This document shows positions 26,708 to 35,093 of a DNA stretch of 64,000 nucleotides, piece after piece; position 1 is the first letter of the stretch; every line of letters starts with the position of its first letter. Where the stretch lies: contig JBQTHE010000031.1 in assembly GCA_052390115.1 (NCBI GenBank), positions 1 through 64,000 of the forward strand, read 5' to 3'. Made by a program: the position numbers and the translations under genes. The notes beneath the pieces are model-generated. The model was not told the DNA's origin. It worked only from the letters and a program-made list of their open reading frames with translations, and did not search any database. The DNA is from GCA-003244245 sp052390115 (GTDB lineage Bacteria; Actinomycetota; Actinomycetes; Mycobacteriales; Pseudonocardiaceae).

Positions 26708-29023
26708 TTGAGCCAGGACCTGCAGCGCACCGCTGCTCCGCTGGCCGGCCCGGATCCGGTCACGGTCGCTGCGCGGTTGCCGTCGGCAACTAGGCGGGTG
26801 CGAGCGCGGCTCGCCCGCCGGATCACCGCGCAGCGGCCCGGCCCGGTCAGGCAGGTGCTGGAACCACTCGCCGCTGTGCACCGGGAGCTGCATCCCAACG
26901 CTGACCTCGCACTGCTACAACGCGCCTACGACGTCGCCGAGGCCAAGCACTCCCAGCAGCAGCGCAAGTCCGGTGACCCGTACATCACCCATCCGTTGGC
27001 GGTCTCGACGATCCTCGCCGAGCTGGGGATGGACACCACCACGCTGGTAGCCGCGCTACTTCACGACACCGTGGAGGACACCGACTACGCGCTGTCCCAC
27101 CTCACCAAGGACTTCGGTGACGAGGTTGCCCACCTCGTCGACGGCGTCACCAAGCTCGACAAGGTCAAGCTCGGCGCCGCGGCCGAGGCCGAGACCATTC
27201 GCAAGATGGTCATCGCGATGGCGCGGGACCCGCGGGTGCTGGTGATCAAGCTGGCGGACCGGCTGCACAACATGCGAACCATGCGCTTCCTGCCCCCGGA
27301 GCAGCAGGCCCGCAAGGCCAAGGAGACCCTCGAGGTACTCGCCCCGCTGGCCCACCGGCTGGGCATGGCCACCATCAAGTGGGAGCTCGAGGACCTTTCC
27401 TTCGCGATCCTGCACCCGAAGAAGTACAACGAGATCGTACGGCTGGTGGCCGACCGTGCCCCGTCACGCGATACCTACCTGCGGACCGTGATCGACGAGG
27501 TCTCCGCGCAGCTGTCCGGTTCACGGATCACCGCCACCGTCGAGGGTCGGCCCAAGCACTACTACTCGATCTACCAGAAGATGATCGTGCGCGGTCGCGA
27601 TTTCGACGACATCCACGACCTGGTCGGGGTACGGATCCTGGTCGACGACGTGCGCGACTGCTATGCCGTGGTCGGGGTGGTGCACTCGGTGTGGCAGCCG
27701 ATGCCCGGTCGCTTCAAGGACTACATCGCGCAACCCCGGTTCGGGGTCTACCAGTCACTGCACACCACGGTGATCGGGCCGGACGGCAAACCGCTGGAGG
27801 TGCAGATCCGCAGCCGCGAGATGCACCGAACCGCGGAGTACGGCATCGCCGCACACTGGCGGTACAAGGAGACCCGCGGCACCCACAACGGGACCGTGGA
27901 AGTCGATGAGATGGCCTGGATGCGCCAGCTGCTGGACTGGCAGCGGGAGGCCGCCGATCCCGGTGAGTTCCTCGAATCGCTGCGCTATGACCTGGCTACC
28001 CGGGAGATCTTCGTCTTCACCCCCAAGGGCGAGGTCATCACGCTGCCCGCAGGTTCCACGCCGGTCGATTTCGCCTACGCGGTGCACACGCAGGTCGGTA
28101 ACCGCTGCATCGGTGCGCGGGTCAACGGCCGGCTCGTCGCGCTGGAGCGGCAGTTGGAGAACGGCGAGGTCGTCGAGATCTTCACCTCGAAGGCCGAGGG
28201 TTCCGGCCCCAGCCGGGACTGGCTGTCCTTCGTCGCCTCGCCACGGGCCCGGGCCAAGATCAGGCAATGGTTCGCCAAGGAGCGTCGCGAGGAGGCCATC
28301 GACGCCGGCAAGGACGCCATCGCCAAGGAACTGCGCCGGGTCGGGCTACCGGTGCAGCGGTTGGTGTCCGCTGAGTCGATGGTCGCGGTGTCCCGCGAGC
28401 TGCACTATCCCGACGTCAGCGGCCTGTATGCCGCCGTCGGTGAGCATCACGCCTCGTCGCGTCACGTGGTCCAGCGCCTCGTCGCGCTGTTGGGTGGTGA
28501 GGAGGGCGCCGAGGAGGTGCTTGCCGAGCGGGCCACCCCCTCCACGGTCCAGCGCCGCCGGGAGACCGGCGACTCTGGTGTGCGAGTGAGCGGTGCCGGG
28601 GACGTCTACGCCAAGCTCGCCCGCTGCTGCACACCGGTCCCCGGTGACGAGATCCTGGGGTTCGTCACCCGCGGCGGCGGGGTCAGCGTGCACCGCACCG
28701 ATTGTCCCAATTCCGAGTCGCTGCGGGCCCAGCCCGAGCGGCTGGTCGACGTGGAATGGGCGCCGTCATCCTCGTCGATGTTCCTGGTCGGGATCCAGGT
28801 GGAGGCGCTGGACCGGCACCGGCTGCTGTCCGACGTCACCAAGGTGCTTGCTGACGAACGGGTGAACATCCTGTCCGCCTCCGTGACCACCACCCGGGAC
28901 CGGGTGGCGGTGAGCCGCTTCTCCTTCGAGATGGGTGACCCCAAACACCTCGGGCACGTGCTGGGTGTGGTGCGCAACATCGAGGGCGTCTACGACGTGT
29001 ACCGCGTCACGTCCTCGAATTGA
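26708..29023 (+). CDS. rel: Bifunctional (p)ppGpp synthetase/hydrolase Rel
   Basis: This 771-aa RSH protein makes and degrades the stringent-response alarmone. In order it has an HD hydrolase domain (LLHDTVEDTDYALSHLTKDFG, KLADRLHNMRTM), a synthetase domain (GRPKHYYSIYQKM, RFKDYIAQPRFGVYQSLHT), TGS (EIFVFTPKGEVITLPAGST), a zinc-finger/CC region (KLARCCTPVPGDEILGFVTR) and a C-terminal ACT domain. The HD residues are intact, so the hydrolase is likely active, and the RFKD motif is the bifunctional type. It starts at TTG 26708 after GGGAG. Confidence 0.96.
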   Translation: MSQDLQRTAAPLAGPDPVTVAARLPSATRRVRARLARRITAQRPGPVRQVLEPLAAVHRELHPNADLALLQRAYDVAEAKHSQQQRKSGDPYITHPLAVSTILAELGMDTTTLVAALLHDTVEDTDYALSHLTKDFGDEVAHLVDGVTKLDKVKLGAAAEAETIRKMVIAMARDPRVLVIKLADRLHNMRTMRFLPPEQQARKAKETLEVLAPLAHRLGMATIKWELEDLSFAILHPKKYNEIVRLVADRAPSRDTYLRTVIDEVSAQLSGSRITATVEGRPKHYYSIYQKMIVRGRDFDDIHDLVGVRILVDDVRDCYAVVGVVHSVWQPMPGRFKDYIAQPRFGVYQSLHTTVIGPDGKPLEVQIRSREMHRTAEYGIAAHWRYKETRGTHNGTVEVDEMAWMRQLLDWQREAADPGEFLESLRYDLATREIFVFTPKGEVITLPAGSTPVDFAYAVHTQVGNRCIGARVNGRLVALERQLENGEVVEIFTSKAEGSGPSRDWLSFVASPRARAKIRQWFAKERREEAIDAGKDAIAKELRRVGLPVQRLVSAESMVAVSRELHYPDVSGLYAAVGEHHASSRHVVQRLVALLGGEEGAEEVLAERATPSTVQRRRETGDSGVRVSGAGDVYAKLARCCTPVPGDEILGFVTRGGGVSVHRTDCPNSESLRAQPERLVDVEWAPSSSSMFLVGIQVEALDRHRLLSDVTKVLADERVNILSASVTTTRDRVAVSRFSFEMGDPKHLGHVLGVVRNIEGVYDVYRVTSSN

Positions 29024-29043
29024 GCCAGGCGCCTGGGCTTCAG

Positions 29044-29943
29044 TCAGGGAGTCGTGATGTCGACGGACGTGATCGTGATCGGCGCCTTAGGCCTGCCGCC
29101 ACCAGGGGATGGTTGCAGTGAGCCATCGTCGCCCGCTCGAGCTATCTGATCGATGACCTCGAGGCCCTCCGGGGAGATCGTGGCGAAGACGGTGTAGTCG
29201 GGTGGGAGCTGGGTGGGGCCGTAGATCAAGAAGAACTGGCTGCCGCCGCTGTCGGGCTGGCCGGTGTTGGCCATAGCGACGTATCCGCGGCCGTAGGTCA
29301 GCTCTGGGAACACCTCGTCGGGGATGGTGTACCCGGGTCCGCCGGTGCCGGACCCGGTCGGATCGCCGCATTGCAGAACCTGCAGCCCGGGGTTGGTGAC
29401 CAGCCGGTGGCACGGGCTGTCGGAGTAGAAGCCCTGGTTGGCCAGGCTGACGAAGCTGTTCACGGTGCACGGCGCAAGCGCCCGGTCCAGGGTGAGACCG
29501 ATCGGGCCGGACGAGGTCTGCATGGTCGCGGACACTGTCCCCTGGGTGGTGGTGGGACCGGCCGGTGGGGGGCTGACCGGCTTGGCCGGGATCTGCTCGC
29601 TGGCCGGGTACTGGCAATCGACCGAGGCGGGCAGCGGCTGTGGCCGGGTCGGCGGGTCGGCGACCTTGCCGGCGGGTTGCGGCTTGTCAGCGGGACCTGT
29701 CTGGTCAGCGGTGCCCGTGGTAGCGGGCTTGGCTGGGGGCGCGGGCTCCGCAGCGGTGTTGACCGTCTGGTCGCGGCCGCCCAGCGACACGATCAGTACC
29801 ACGATACCGACGACCAACACCACCGCGGCTGCGCTGCCCGCTACCGCGTACCGGCGGCGCGCCTTGGCCCGCTCCGCGCGGCGGGCGAGCTGGCGGTCCA
29901 GTTTGCGCTTGGCAGCTTCGCGGCGCTGCTCGTTCGTGGGCAC
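29044..29943 (-). CDS. Membrane-anchored cyclophilin-type peptidyl-prolyl isomerase
   Basis: This 299-aa protein has a cytoplasmic basic N-terminus (NEQRREAAKRKLDRQLARRA), one TM segment (AVVLVVGIVVLIVSLG), a Pro/Ala/Thr-rich spacer, and a C-terminal cyclophilin domain (FVSLANQGFYSDSPCHRLVT, GYVAMANTGQPDSGGSQFFL). It probably assists folding outside the membrane. GTG 29943 has GGAG five bases upstream and is the usual start of this family (Rv2582 type). It is convergent with rel. Confidence 0.9.
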   Translation of the reverse strand: MPTNEQRREAAKRKLDRQLARRAERAKARRRYAVAGSAAAVVLVVGIVVLIVSLGGRDQTVNTAAEPAPPAKPATTGTADQTGPADKPQPAGKVADPPTRPQPLPASVDCQYPASEQIPAKPVSPPPAGPTTTQGTVSATMQTSSGPIGLTLDRALAPCTVNSFVSLANQGFYSDSPCHRLVTNPGLQVLQCGDPTGSGTGGPGYTIPDEVFPELTYGRGYVAMANTGQPDSGGSQFFLIYGPTQLPPDYTVFATISPEGLEVIDQIARAGDDGSLQPSPGGGRPKAPITITSVDITTP

Positions 29944-30105
29944 CAGAACTCCTGTGGCTGGGGGCAGCTGTGGCTGGGCAACTGTGACTGGGGCAACGGT
30001 CGCCGCGCAGTCTAGGAGGGTCGCGGGTGAGCCGGACGTCAGCCTCCCTGACGGCGCTCCCCTAAGCTGAACGTATCCCTGCCTTCGTCGTGGAAGAGGA
30101 TCGCC

Positions 30106-30819
30106 GTGCTCGTCGCAGGTTTCCCCGCCGGCTCCTTCCAAGCCAACTGCTTCGTCCTTGCTGCCGAGGCGGGCGGCCCGTGTGTGGTGGTCGACCCTGG
30201 GGAGGGGGCCGAGGAGCCGCTGGACGAGGTGTTGCGCCAGCACCGACTCGTCCCGGTGGCGGTGCTGCTCACCCATGGCCATTTTGATCACATTTTCGCC
30301 GTGGCTCCGGTATGCGACGGCCATGACATCCCAGCCTGGATCCACCCAGAGGACCGCGTACTGCTGTCCGACCCGATGCGTGGGCTGTCGGTCGAAGCGC
30401 GGCAGTTCTTCGGCGGTCGGGTCCAGCTGCGCGAGCCGCGTGAGGTGCGTGCGCTGGACGACGGGACGTCCTTGGAACTGGCCGGGCTGGCTCTCACCGT
30501 CGACCACACTCCGGGCCACACCCGAGGATCGGTCACGTTCCGATCGGCAACCGGCGACGGGTCCGGCCAAGCGCCCGGGAAAGGGCAGAGCCTGCTGATC
30601 TCCGGCGACACCCTCTTCGCCGGCTCGATCGGGCGAACCGACCTACCCGGTGGTGATCACGACCAGATGCTCGCCTCGCTCCGGGACAAGATCCTCGTGC
30701 TGGACGACGAGACCATCGTGCTGCCCGGCCACGGCCCGCACACCACCATCGGTCGAGAACGCGCCACCAATCCATTTCTGCACGGCCTCGCCGCCCCCAG
30801 CCGCCCCCGCGGCCTCTGA
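30106..30819 (+). CDS. MBL-fold hydrolase (glyoxalase II-like, Rv2581c type)
   Basis: This 237-aa metallo-beta-lactamase-fold protein has the metal-binding motif THGHFDH, DHTPGHTRGSVTF, SGDTLFAGSIGRTD and a C-terminal GHG. It is likely a thioester hydrolase of the hydroxyacylglutathione hydrolase superfamily, though actinobacteria lack glutathione and the substrate is unknown. GTG start after GAGGATC. In related genomes hisS follows directly; here the next genes are the oppositely oriented RiPP locus. Confidence 0.88.
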   Translation: MLVAGFPAGSFQANCFVLAAEAGGPCVVVDPGEGAEEPLDEVLRQHRLVPVAVLLTHGHFDHIFAVAPVCDGHDIPAWIHPEDRVLLSDPMRGLSVEARQFFGGRVQLREPREVRALDDGTSLELAGLALTVDHTPGHTRGSVTFRSATGDGSGQAPGKGQSLLISGDTLFAGSIGRTDLPGGDHDQMLASLRDKILVLDDETIVLPGHGPHTTIGRERATNPFLHGLAAPSRPRGL

Positions 30820-30837
30820 ACCGGTGTCCTTCAAGGG

Positions 30838-31995
30838 CTACCAACCCGCCCTGGAGGCGTCGCGAACGACTACCAACCAGCTTGGCGTATCGAGCCAGAG
30901 CCGCTGCTGGTCTGTGGTCACAGTCAGGCCGAAGCGGTCGGCGGATGGTCTGCCGAGTTGGAACCAGAGTTTGGTGACGTGCTCGACCCGGTCCCAGATT
31001 CGTCGCGGTCCGCCTTGCGTCACGGCGTGCTGGCCGTGCCGTGCGATGACGTCGGCTTCCGCCCAGGCGCCGTCGCGAGCTTGGACGCACAGCAGCTCTG
31101 TGCCGTCGCCGATCACGGGCCAGAACGCCTGAATGGTGGGTTCGCGCAGCTGCAGAAGGAACCGCAGGTCGGGGTGGTCAAGCACACCGGGGTCGAGCTG
31201 CGTGAGGCGCTGAGTTGCGTCGTCTCGGTCGATAACGCTGACGAACTCGTCGCCGTCGCGTAGAGGGTTGTTGACGTGGGGTCGCAGCCACATGAAGTGC
31301 CCGGGGGTGGCTAGGACGCGGCCTTCCATCGTTGTCTGGTTGATCTTGCGGAAGACGGTGAGGTCGCCGGAGATGTCGCCCCGCAGGTCGGTGACGACGA
31401 CACCGCCTTCGCGCAGTTGGGTGATCCACTGGCGTGGGACCGCGGGTACGGCGCAGGTGGCGATGATCCGATCGAATGGTGCGGCGTCGGGTAATCCTTG
31501 CGCGCCGTCACCGGTGACCAGGATGGGGCGGTGGCCGAGCTCGATCAGATGGGAGCGAGCCGTGCCGACCAGGTCGGGGTCGATGTCGATGCTGGCGATG
31601 TTGCCGTCTCCGAGCCGATGGCACAGCAGCGCGGTGTTGTAGCCGTTGCCGGTGCCGATCTCCATCACTCGGTGCCCGCTGTGCACATCGAGCAGGCTGA
31701 GCATGCGGGCCATGAGGCTCGGTTTGGTGGAGGAGCTGGTAGGCCACATCAGGTCGGTGCCCGGCACGGGGGCATAGCGGGTAGGCAGGGCCTCGTCGCT
31801 GTAGACAGCGTCGAGCCATTCCCGGTGATGCTCTGGGTCGGAACCGTCGAGTACCGTCATGTCGTGGCGATAGAAGCGGGGCACGAAAATGTGCCGCGGA
31901 GTGCTCTCGAATGCCGCACGCCAGCTCCGATCAAGCATGGCAGCGTCGGTGAGTTGTTGGGCGAGGGCGCGGGCCTTGCTCTGCCAGCCGGTCAC
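30838..31995 (-). CDS. Protein-L-isoaspartate-methyltransferase-like RiPP enzyme
   Basis: This 385-aa SAM-dependent methyltransferase is of the PIMT family, in the long form found beside ATP-grasp RiPP genes. The SAM-binding motif VMEIGTGNGYNTALL and the post-motif SIDIDPDLVGTAR are intact, and the N-terminal R-H-I-F-V-P-R-F segment is typical. In studied graspetide systems such enzymes methylate an Asp of the cross-linked peptide, giving aspartimide. GTG 31995 overlaps the stop of the upstream ATP-grasp gene (GTGA), so the two are coupled. The reading frame itself is intact although its partner gene is not. Confidence 0.8.
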   Translation of the reverse strand: MTGWQSKARALAQQLTDAAMLDRSWRAAFESTPRHIFVPRFYRHDMTVLDGSDPEHHREWLDAVYSDEALPTRYAPVPGTDLMWPTSSSTKPSLMARMLSLLDVHSGHRVMEIGTGNGYNTALLCHRLGDGNIASIDIDPDLVGTARSHLIELGHRPILVTGDGAQGLPDAAPFDRIIATCAVPAVPRQWITQLREGGVVVTDLRGDISGDLTVFRKINQTTMEGRVLATPGHFMWLRPHVNNPLRDGDEFVSVIDRDDATQRLTQLDPGVLDHPDLRFLLQLREPTIQAFWPVIGDGTELLCVQARDGAWAEADVIARHGQHAVTQGGPRRIWDRVEHVTKLWFQLGRPSADRFGLTVTTDQQRLWLDTPSWLVVVRDASRAGW

Positions 31996-32856
31996 TGATC
32001 TGGTCCCTTAGCGAGGAGTTCAGCCAAGGCGGCAGCGATCGGCAAGCCAGCGAGTTCTTGGAGCCACAGCCATTGGCCGGAGGGATTGCATTGGTTGAGC
32101 GGTGCGTAGGTCAGCGCGTTGTAGTCAGCTCGCCAGTCGATCCGTGTCGCATCATTGTGGGCGTGTATCGCGACTGCGAATGGCCGGTGTCCGACCATGG
32201 TCACCCGGGCGTCGTAACGTTTGGGCACCCACTCTTGTAATAGATGTGCAGTCCCAGCCAGGGACACGGGATCGACCGTGGCGAGGTCGATCGGTGTGGT
32301 GTAGGTAATGCGTGGATTTCCACCCTCACGGAGCACCAGCGAGGACAACGTCTTGCAGACGATCTTTCCGCCGACCTCTGCCGCGAACTCCCGCGCTGTG
32401 CAGTGATCGTTGGTGACGAGCGTACGCGGCACTTGCAATCCGACGCCCGAAGCGACCCGCAACTGGACCGGTTTGTACTCCGCGAAGGCTACCCGGGCGG
32501 GATTGTTGACCCACAAGACACTGTCCAACGCTGCCAGTACCCCACCGACACCGAACTGGGGCCTCCGCGCCAGCGAAAACCGCGTCAACTTCTGACATAT
32601 CGTCCTCAAAGGTGAATCGCGTCGGCCGACGGTAGTACACCGATCCCACCTCCGCCAGATCGACGTTTTGGTCGGCAGTGAGCAGTTCACCGCGCCATGT
32701 GCCGTGGGTTAGCCACGCCGTCATGGTCATCCACAACGGGAAGTCGCCAATATCCATGCGCACAATCGGTAAACCGAGCCCGACCAGCTCGGCGACAACG
32801 GAATCGGCGGTCGCGTCGTCGGGCCCGCTGAGGACAAGGACGGTTCCGGCAGTCAC
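31992..32856 (-). pseudogene. ATP-grasp peptide ligase (graspetide type), frameshifted
   Basis: This is a homologue of TgmB/microviridin-type ATP-grasp ligases, which form ester or amide links between Asp/Glu and Thr/Ser/Lys side chains of a precursor. It starts at GTG 32856 (TAGTVLVLSGPDDATADSVV), with the family block VGSVYYRRPTRFTFED. The frame changes at about 32551-32566: FAGAEAP continues only in another frame as FGVGGVLAALDSVLWVNNP, through KIVCKTLSSLVL and LLQEWVPKRYDARVTMVG to the stop at 31992. Neither single frame gives a whole enzyme. It is a pseudogene, or a single-base sequence error. Confidence 0.75.
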
Positions 32857-32875
32857 AGCCGCCGACCCCCTTCGC

Positions 32876-33148
32876 TTACGTGTCGGTATGGGTGATGGAT
32901 ACGGTGTCTGGCTCGACCACACCGTCGCGGGATTTCTGGGTCGCTTTATCCTCGGTCCAGCGCGTCGCGGTCGTGTCGTGCTTGCCCGCCTCCACCGGAA
33001 TGACACCCAGAGCGGCAGAAAGCGGCCGCCATCCCGCGCCTGGAACGTGAGGTAACGGATGATGGCCGCCACCCGGCGCGCTCAGCGGCAGCAACGCCCT
33101 GGCCGGGAACAGCACGTCCGACCCGGCATTTCTGGGAACAACATGCAT
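32876..33148 (-). CDS. Candidate graspetide (ATP-grasp target) precursor peptide
   Basis: A 90-aa frame directly upstream of the ATP-grasp gene on the same strand. The N-terminal part has LFPARALLPLSAPGG, like many actinobacterial ATP-grasp target peptides. The C-terminal part, GVIPVEAGKHDTTATRWTED, then a K/S/D/T/E-rich tail ending SITHTDT, is what these ligases cross-link. The middle is suspicious: a different frame reads IRYLTFQARDGGRFLPL (about 33058-33008), which looks like the conserved leader segment. The gene may therefore also carry compensating indels, for example a duplicated CT near 33008. Recognition is by context and composition. Confidence 0.55.
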   Translation of the reverse strand: MHVVPRNAGSDVLFPARALLPLSAPGGGHHPLPHVPGAGWRPLSAALGVIPVEAGKHDTTATRWTEDKATQKSRDGVVEPDTVSITHTDT

Positions 33149-33242
33149 GGATGACTCACCCCTTCTCTTCGTCGCTGCCGGTGATGCGATGTCGCGTTGA
33201 CTGGCGACAGTTATGAATCTAGTTTTCTTCCCTCACCATCGG

Positions 33243-34061
33243 TTACTTAACGCTGCGGTAGTCGGCAGCAACACGTTCAATCGCGGCGCGTGCTGCGTCG
33301 TTGTAGGAGACGACTGTTTGGAGTTCGGCCCAGTGCTCTTCGTAGTCGTGCACGTCTTTCCGGTCGGTGACGATGGCCGTGGCGGTCAATGTTCCCAGCA
33401 GGACAGCCCGTGAGTCGTAGATGGTGAAGCCGTGCATGGCGGGAACCCTCGCCGGGGTGGTCCACTCGACGATGCCTAACCGCACATTCGGGCGCCGGGA
33501 CTCCTGGACCAGGCGATCCAGCTGCTCGACCATCACCGCTGCCCCGCCCATATTCCAGCGCAGCGCACCCTCGGACATGATGAGGATGAACTCACGGCTG
33601 GTGTCCAGAAGGCGCTGGCGCTCCATCCGAGATGCGATCATGCGCGTCCGATCTTCACCGGACGGCCAATCGCCGAGCAATGCGTCGACGTAGTCCTCGG
33701 TTTGCAGCAAGCCGACGACGGCTGTTGGCGCGAAGTTCCGGATGCGGGTGGCCGCAGTCTCCAACTTGCCGATGCGCTGCTGCATCCACCAGCCGCCCCG
33801 CTGCAGTACCACCCGTGCCGAGGTGGTGCCCTCGCGCAGCTCGCGGGTCAGGTCGAGTAGCTCCCGCCGGACACCCGATGAAGCCCGGTAGACCCGGCAT
33901 AACGCCTTGATATCGTCCTCCGTGGGTAAGAACGCGCCGGTCTCCGCGCGGCTCACCTTCGACTGGGTCAACCCGGCGCGCCGAGCTGCCTCCGCGCCGG
34001 ACAGCCCAGCGTCCACGCGGAGTTGCCGCAGTGTGGCCGACAGCGGGTTCGGGTTGTCCAA
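33243..34061 (-). CDS. XRE-family regulator with DUF5753
   Basis: This 272-aa protein has an N-terminal helix-turn-helix (LRVDAGLSGAEAARRAGLTQ, then SKVSRAETG, about residues 14-43) and a DUF5753 C-terminal region (FAPTAVVGLLQTEDYVDALL, RMERQRLLD, FILIMSEGALRWNMGG). In Streptomyces and Pseudonocardiaceae such regulators pair with small DUF397 or DUF6879 proteins. The TTG at 34061 follows AAGGA. It lies between the DUF6879 gene and the RiPP precursor on the same strand and could control both. Confidence 0.85.
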   Translation of the reverse strand: MDNPNPLSATLRQLRVDAGLSGAEAARRAGLTQSKVSRAETGAFLPTEDDIKALCRVYRASSGVRRELLDLTRELREGTTSARVVLQRGGWWMQQRIGKLETAATRIRNFAPTAVVGLLQTEDYVDALLGDWPSGEDRTRMIASRMERQRLLDTSREFILIMSEGALRWNMGGAAVMVEQLDRLVQESRRPNVRLGIVEWTTPARVPAMHGFTIYDSRAVLLGTLTATAIVTDRKDVHDYEEHWAELQTVVSYNDAARAAIERVAADYRSVK

Positions 34062-34103
34062 GTGGTTCCTTGTCAGGCAGCGGTTTGTCAGGCAATAGGC
34101 GCG

Positions 34104-34651
34104 TCAGGCAGCCGAGGGATCCCGCCAGTATCCCGGATGCGCCTTCCAGCAGTCGGCGAAGTCGACAGCGCCGTACCACGCAGCCTCCTTCGCTGCCAGG
34201 TACCGCGGCAGCGCCTCCTCGGGTGCGACCTCAGCGCCGACGAACTTCCCCTCGTTGCTGTAGTGCATCCGCAGCACCTCCCGGTCATCGATCAGCCGGA
34301 AGTCCTCGTCGAGCAGGTCCGCCGGCCTGGGCAGCTCGGCGAGGTCGAGGATCCGGATGTGTTCACCAGCGCGGGCGTTGTATACGTATCCCCACTCGCA
34401 TTCGTAGCGAAGGTAGTTACTCAGCGGGCTGCGCACGACATGCACCCGGTAGGTATGAGCACCGCGCGCGACCTCACCGCGGATCTGCTCCATCCAGGGT
34501 TTGTTACGCTCAAGGTTCGGTTTTATCTCACCCGCGACGTACCGACGGTACTCGTCACCGTTGCTGCTGACGTCCTAGAGATCGAGCGTTTCCAGCCGGA
34601 ATAGGGTCCGCGTGAATCGGCTGTCAATGTGCTCACCGAGAGTCTACTCAT
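34104..34651 (-). pseudogene. DUF6879 family gene with 5' lesions
   Basis: The intact 3' part (ATG 34493 to 34104, 129 aa) carries the DUF6879 core: THTYRVHVVRSPL-type segment (AHTYRVHVVRSPLSNYLRYE), then YVYNARAGEHIRILDL. Homology continues upstream of that ATG: DVSSNGDEYRRYVAGEIKPN in the same frame, then an in-frame TAG at 34575-34577, then FTRTLFRLETLDL, the usual family N-terminus. The likely original ATG at 34651 overlaps the stop of the upstream gene (ATGA) but is in a different frame. At least one nonsense and one frame lesion are therefore present. A short form from ATG 34493 could still be made. Confidence 0.7.
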
Positions 34652-34970
34652 CCAACATGCACGATCTCCAACTCCGGCAGGGCGCCAATTGGGATCTCGA
34701 TCGCGGCCTCTCCAGCGGGAAGGTTCAGCTCCCGCAACGCCTCCGCGTCCACGAGGGTGCGACCACGAATCAGGTAGGTTCCACGGCCCGTGCGGCGGAC
34801 CGCGTCATGGGCCGCCTTGCGACCAGCGAGTTCGGGAAGTAGGGACGAGGGAACCTCCACCACCGACTCGCCCGGAGTGAGTGCAGCTGACCTGCCATCA
34901 GATAGCCCTGCACGACATAGGTACCCCGATCGGTCGCGTTGATGTTGGGGCAGGTCGCCCTACCTCGCAA
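34648..34970 (-). pseudogene. Two-repeat small protein of unknown family, frameshifted
   Basis: Read across one frame change near 34885-34900, the minus strand encodes two copies of a unit of about 40 residues. Copy 1 is TDRGTYVVQGYLMAGQL joined to ALTPGESVVEVPSSLLPEL. Copy 2 is TGRGTYLIRGRTLVDAEAL, then RELNLPAGEAAIEIPIGALPEL. The 71-codon frame ending at 34648 holds only copy 2 plus half of copy 1. Its stop overlaps the ATG of the DUF6879 gene. The repeat pattern (RGTYxxxG ... GExxxEVPxxxLPEL) is clear, but I do not recognise the family. Confidence 0.6.
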
Positions 34971-35093
34971 GTGCTACGTAACAAGATCAGTCTCATCAAG
35001 GGCTCCCCTCGGGTAGGTACTGCACGACAGTTCTACCGCAGACGGGGCGGTTAAGCAACGAGTTGTTGCATAGCGCGATGATTCTCCTCACCC

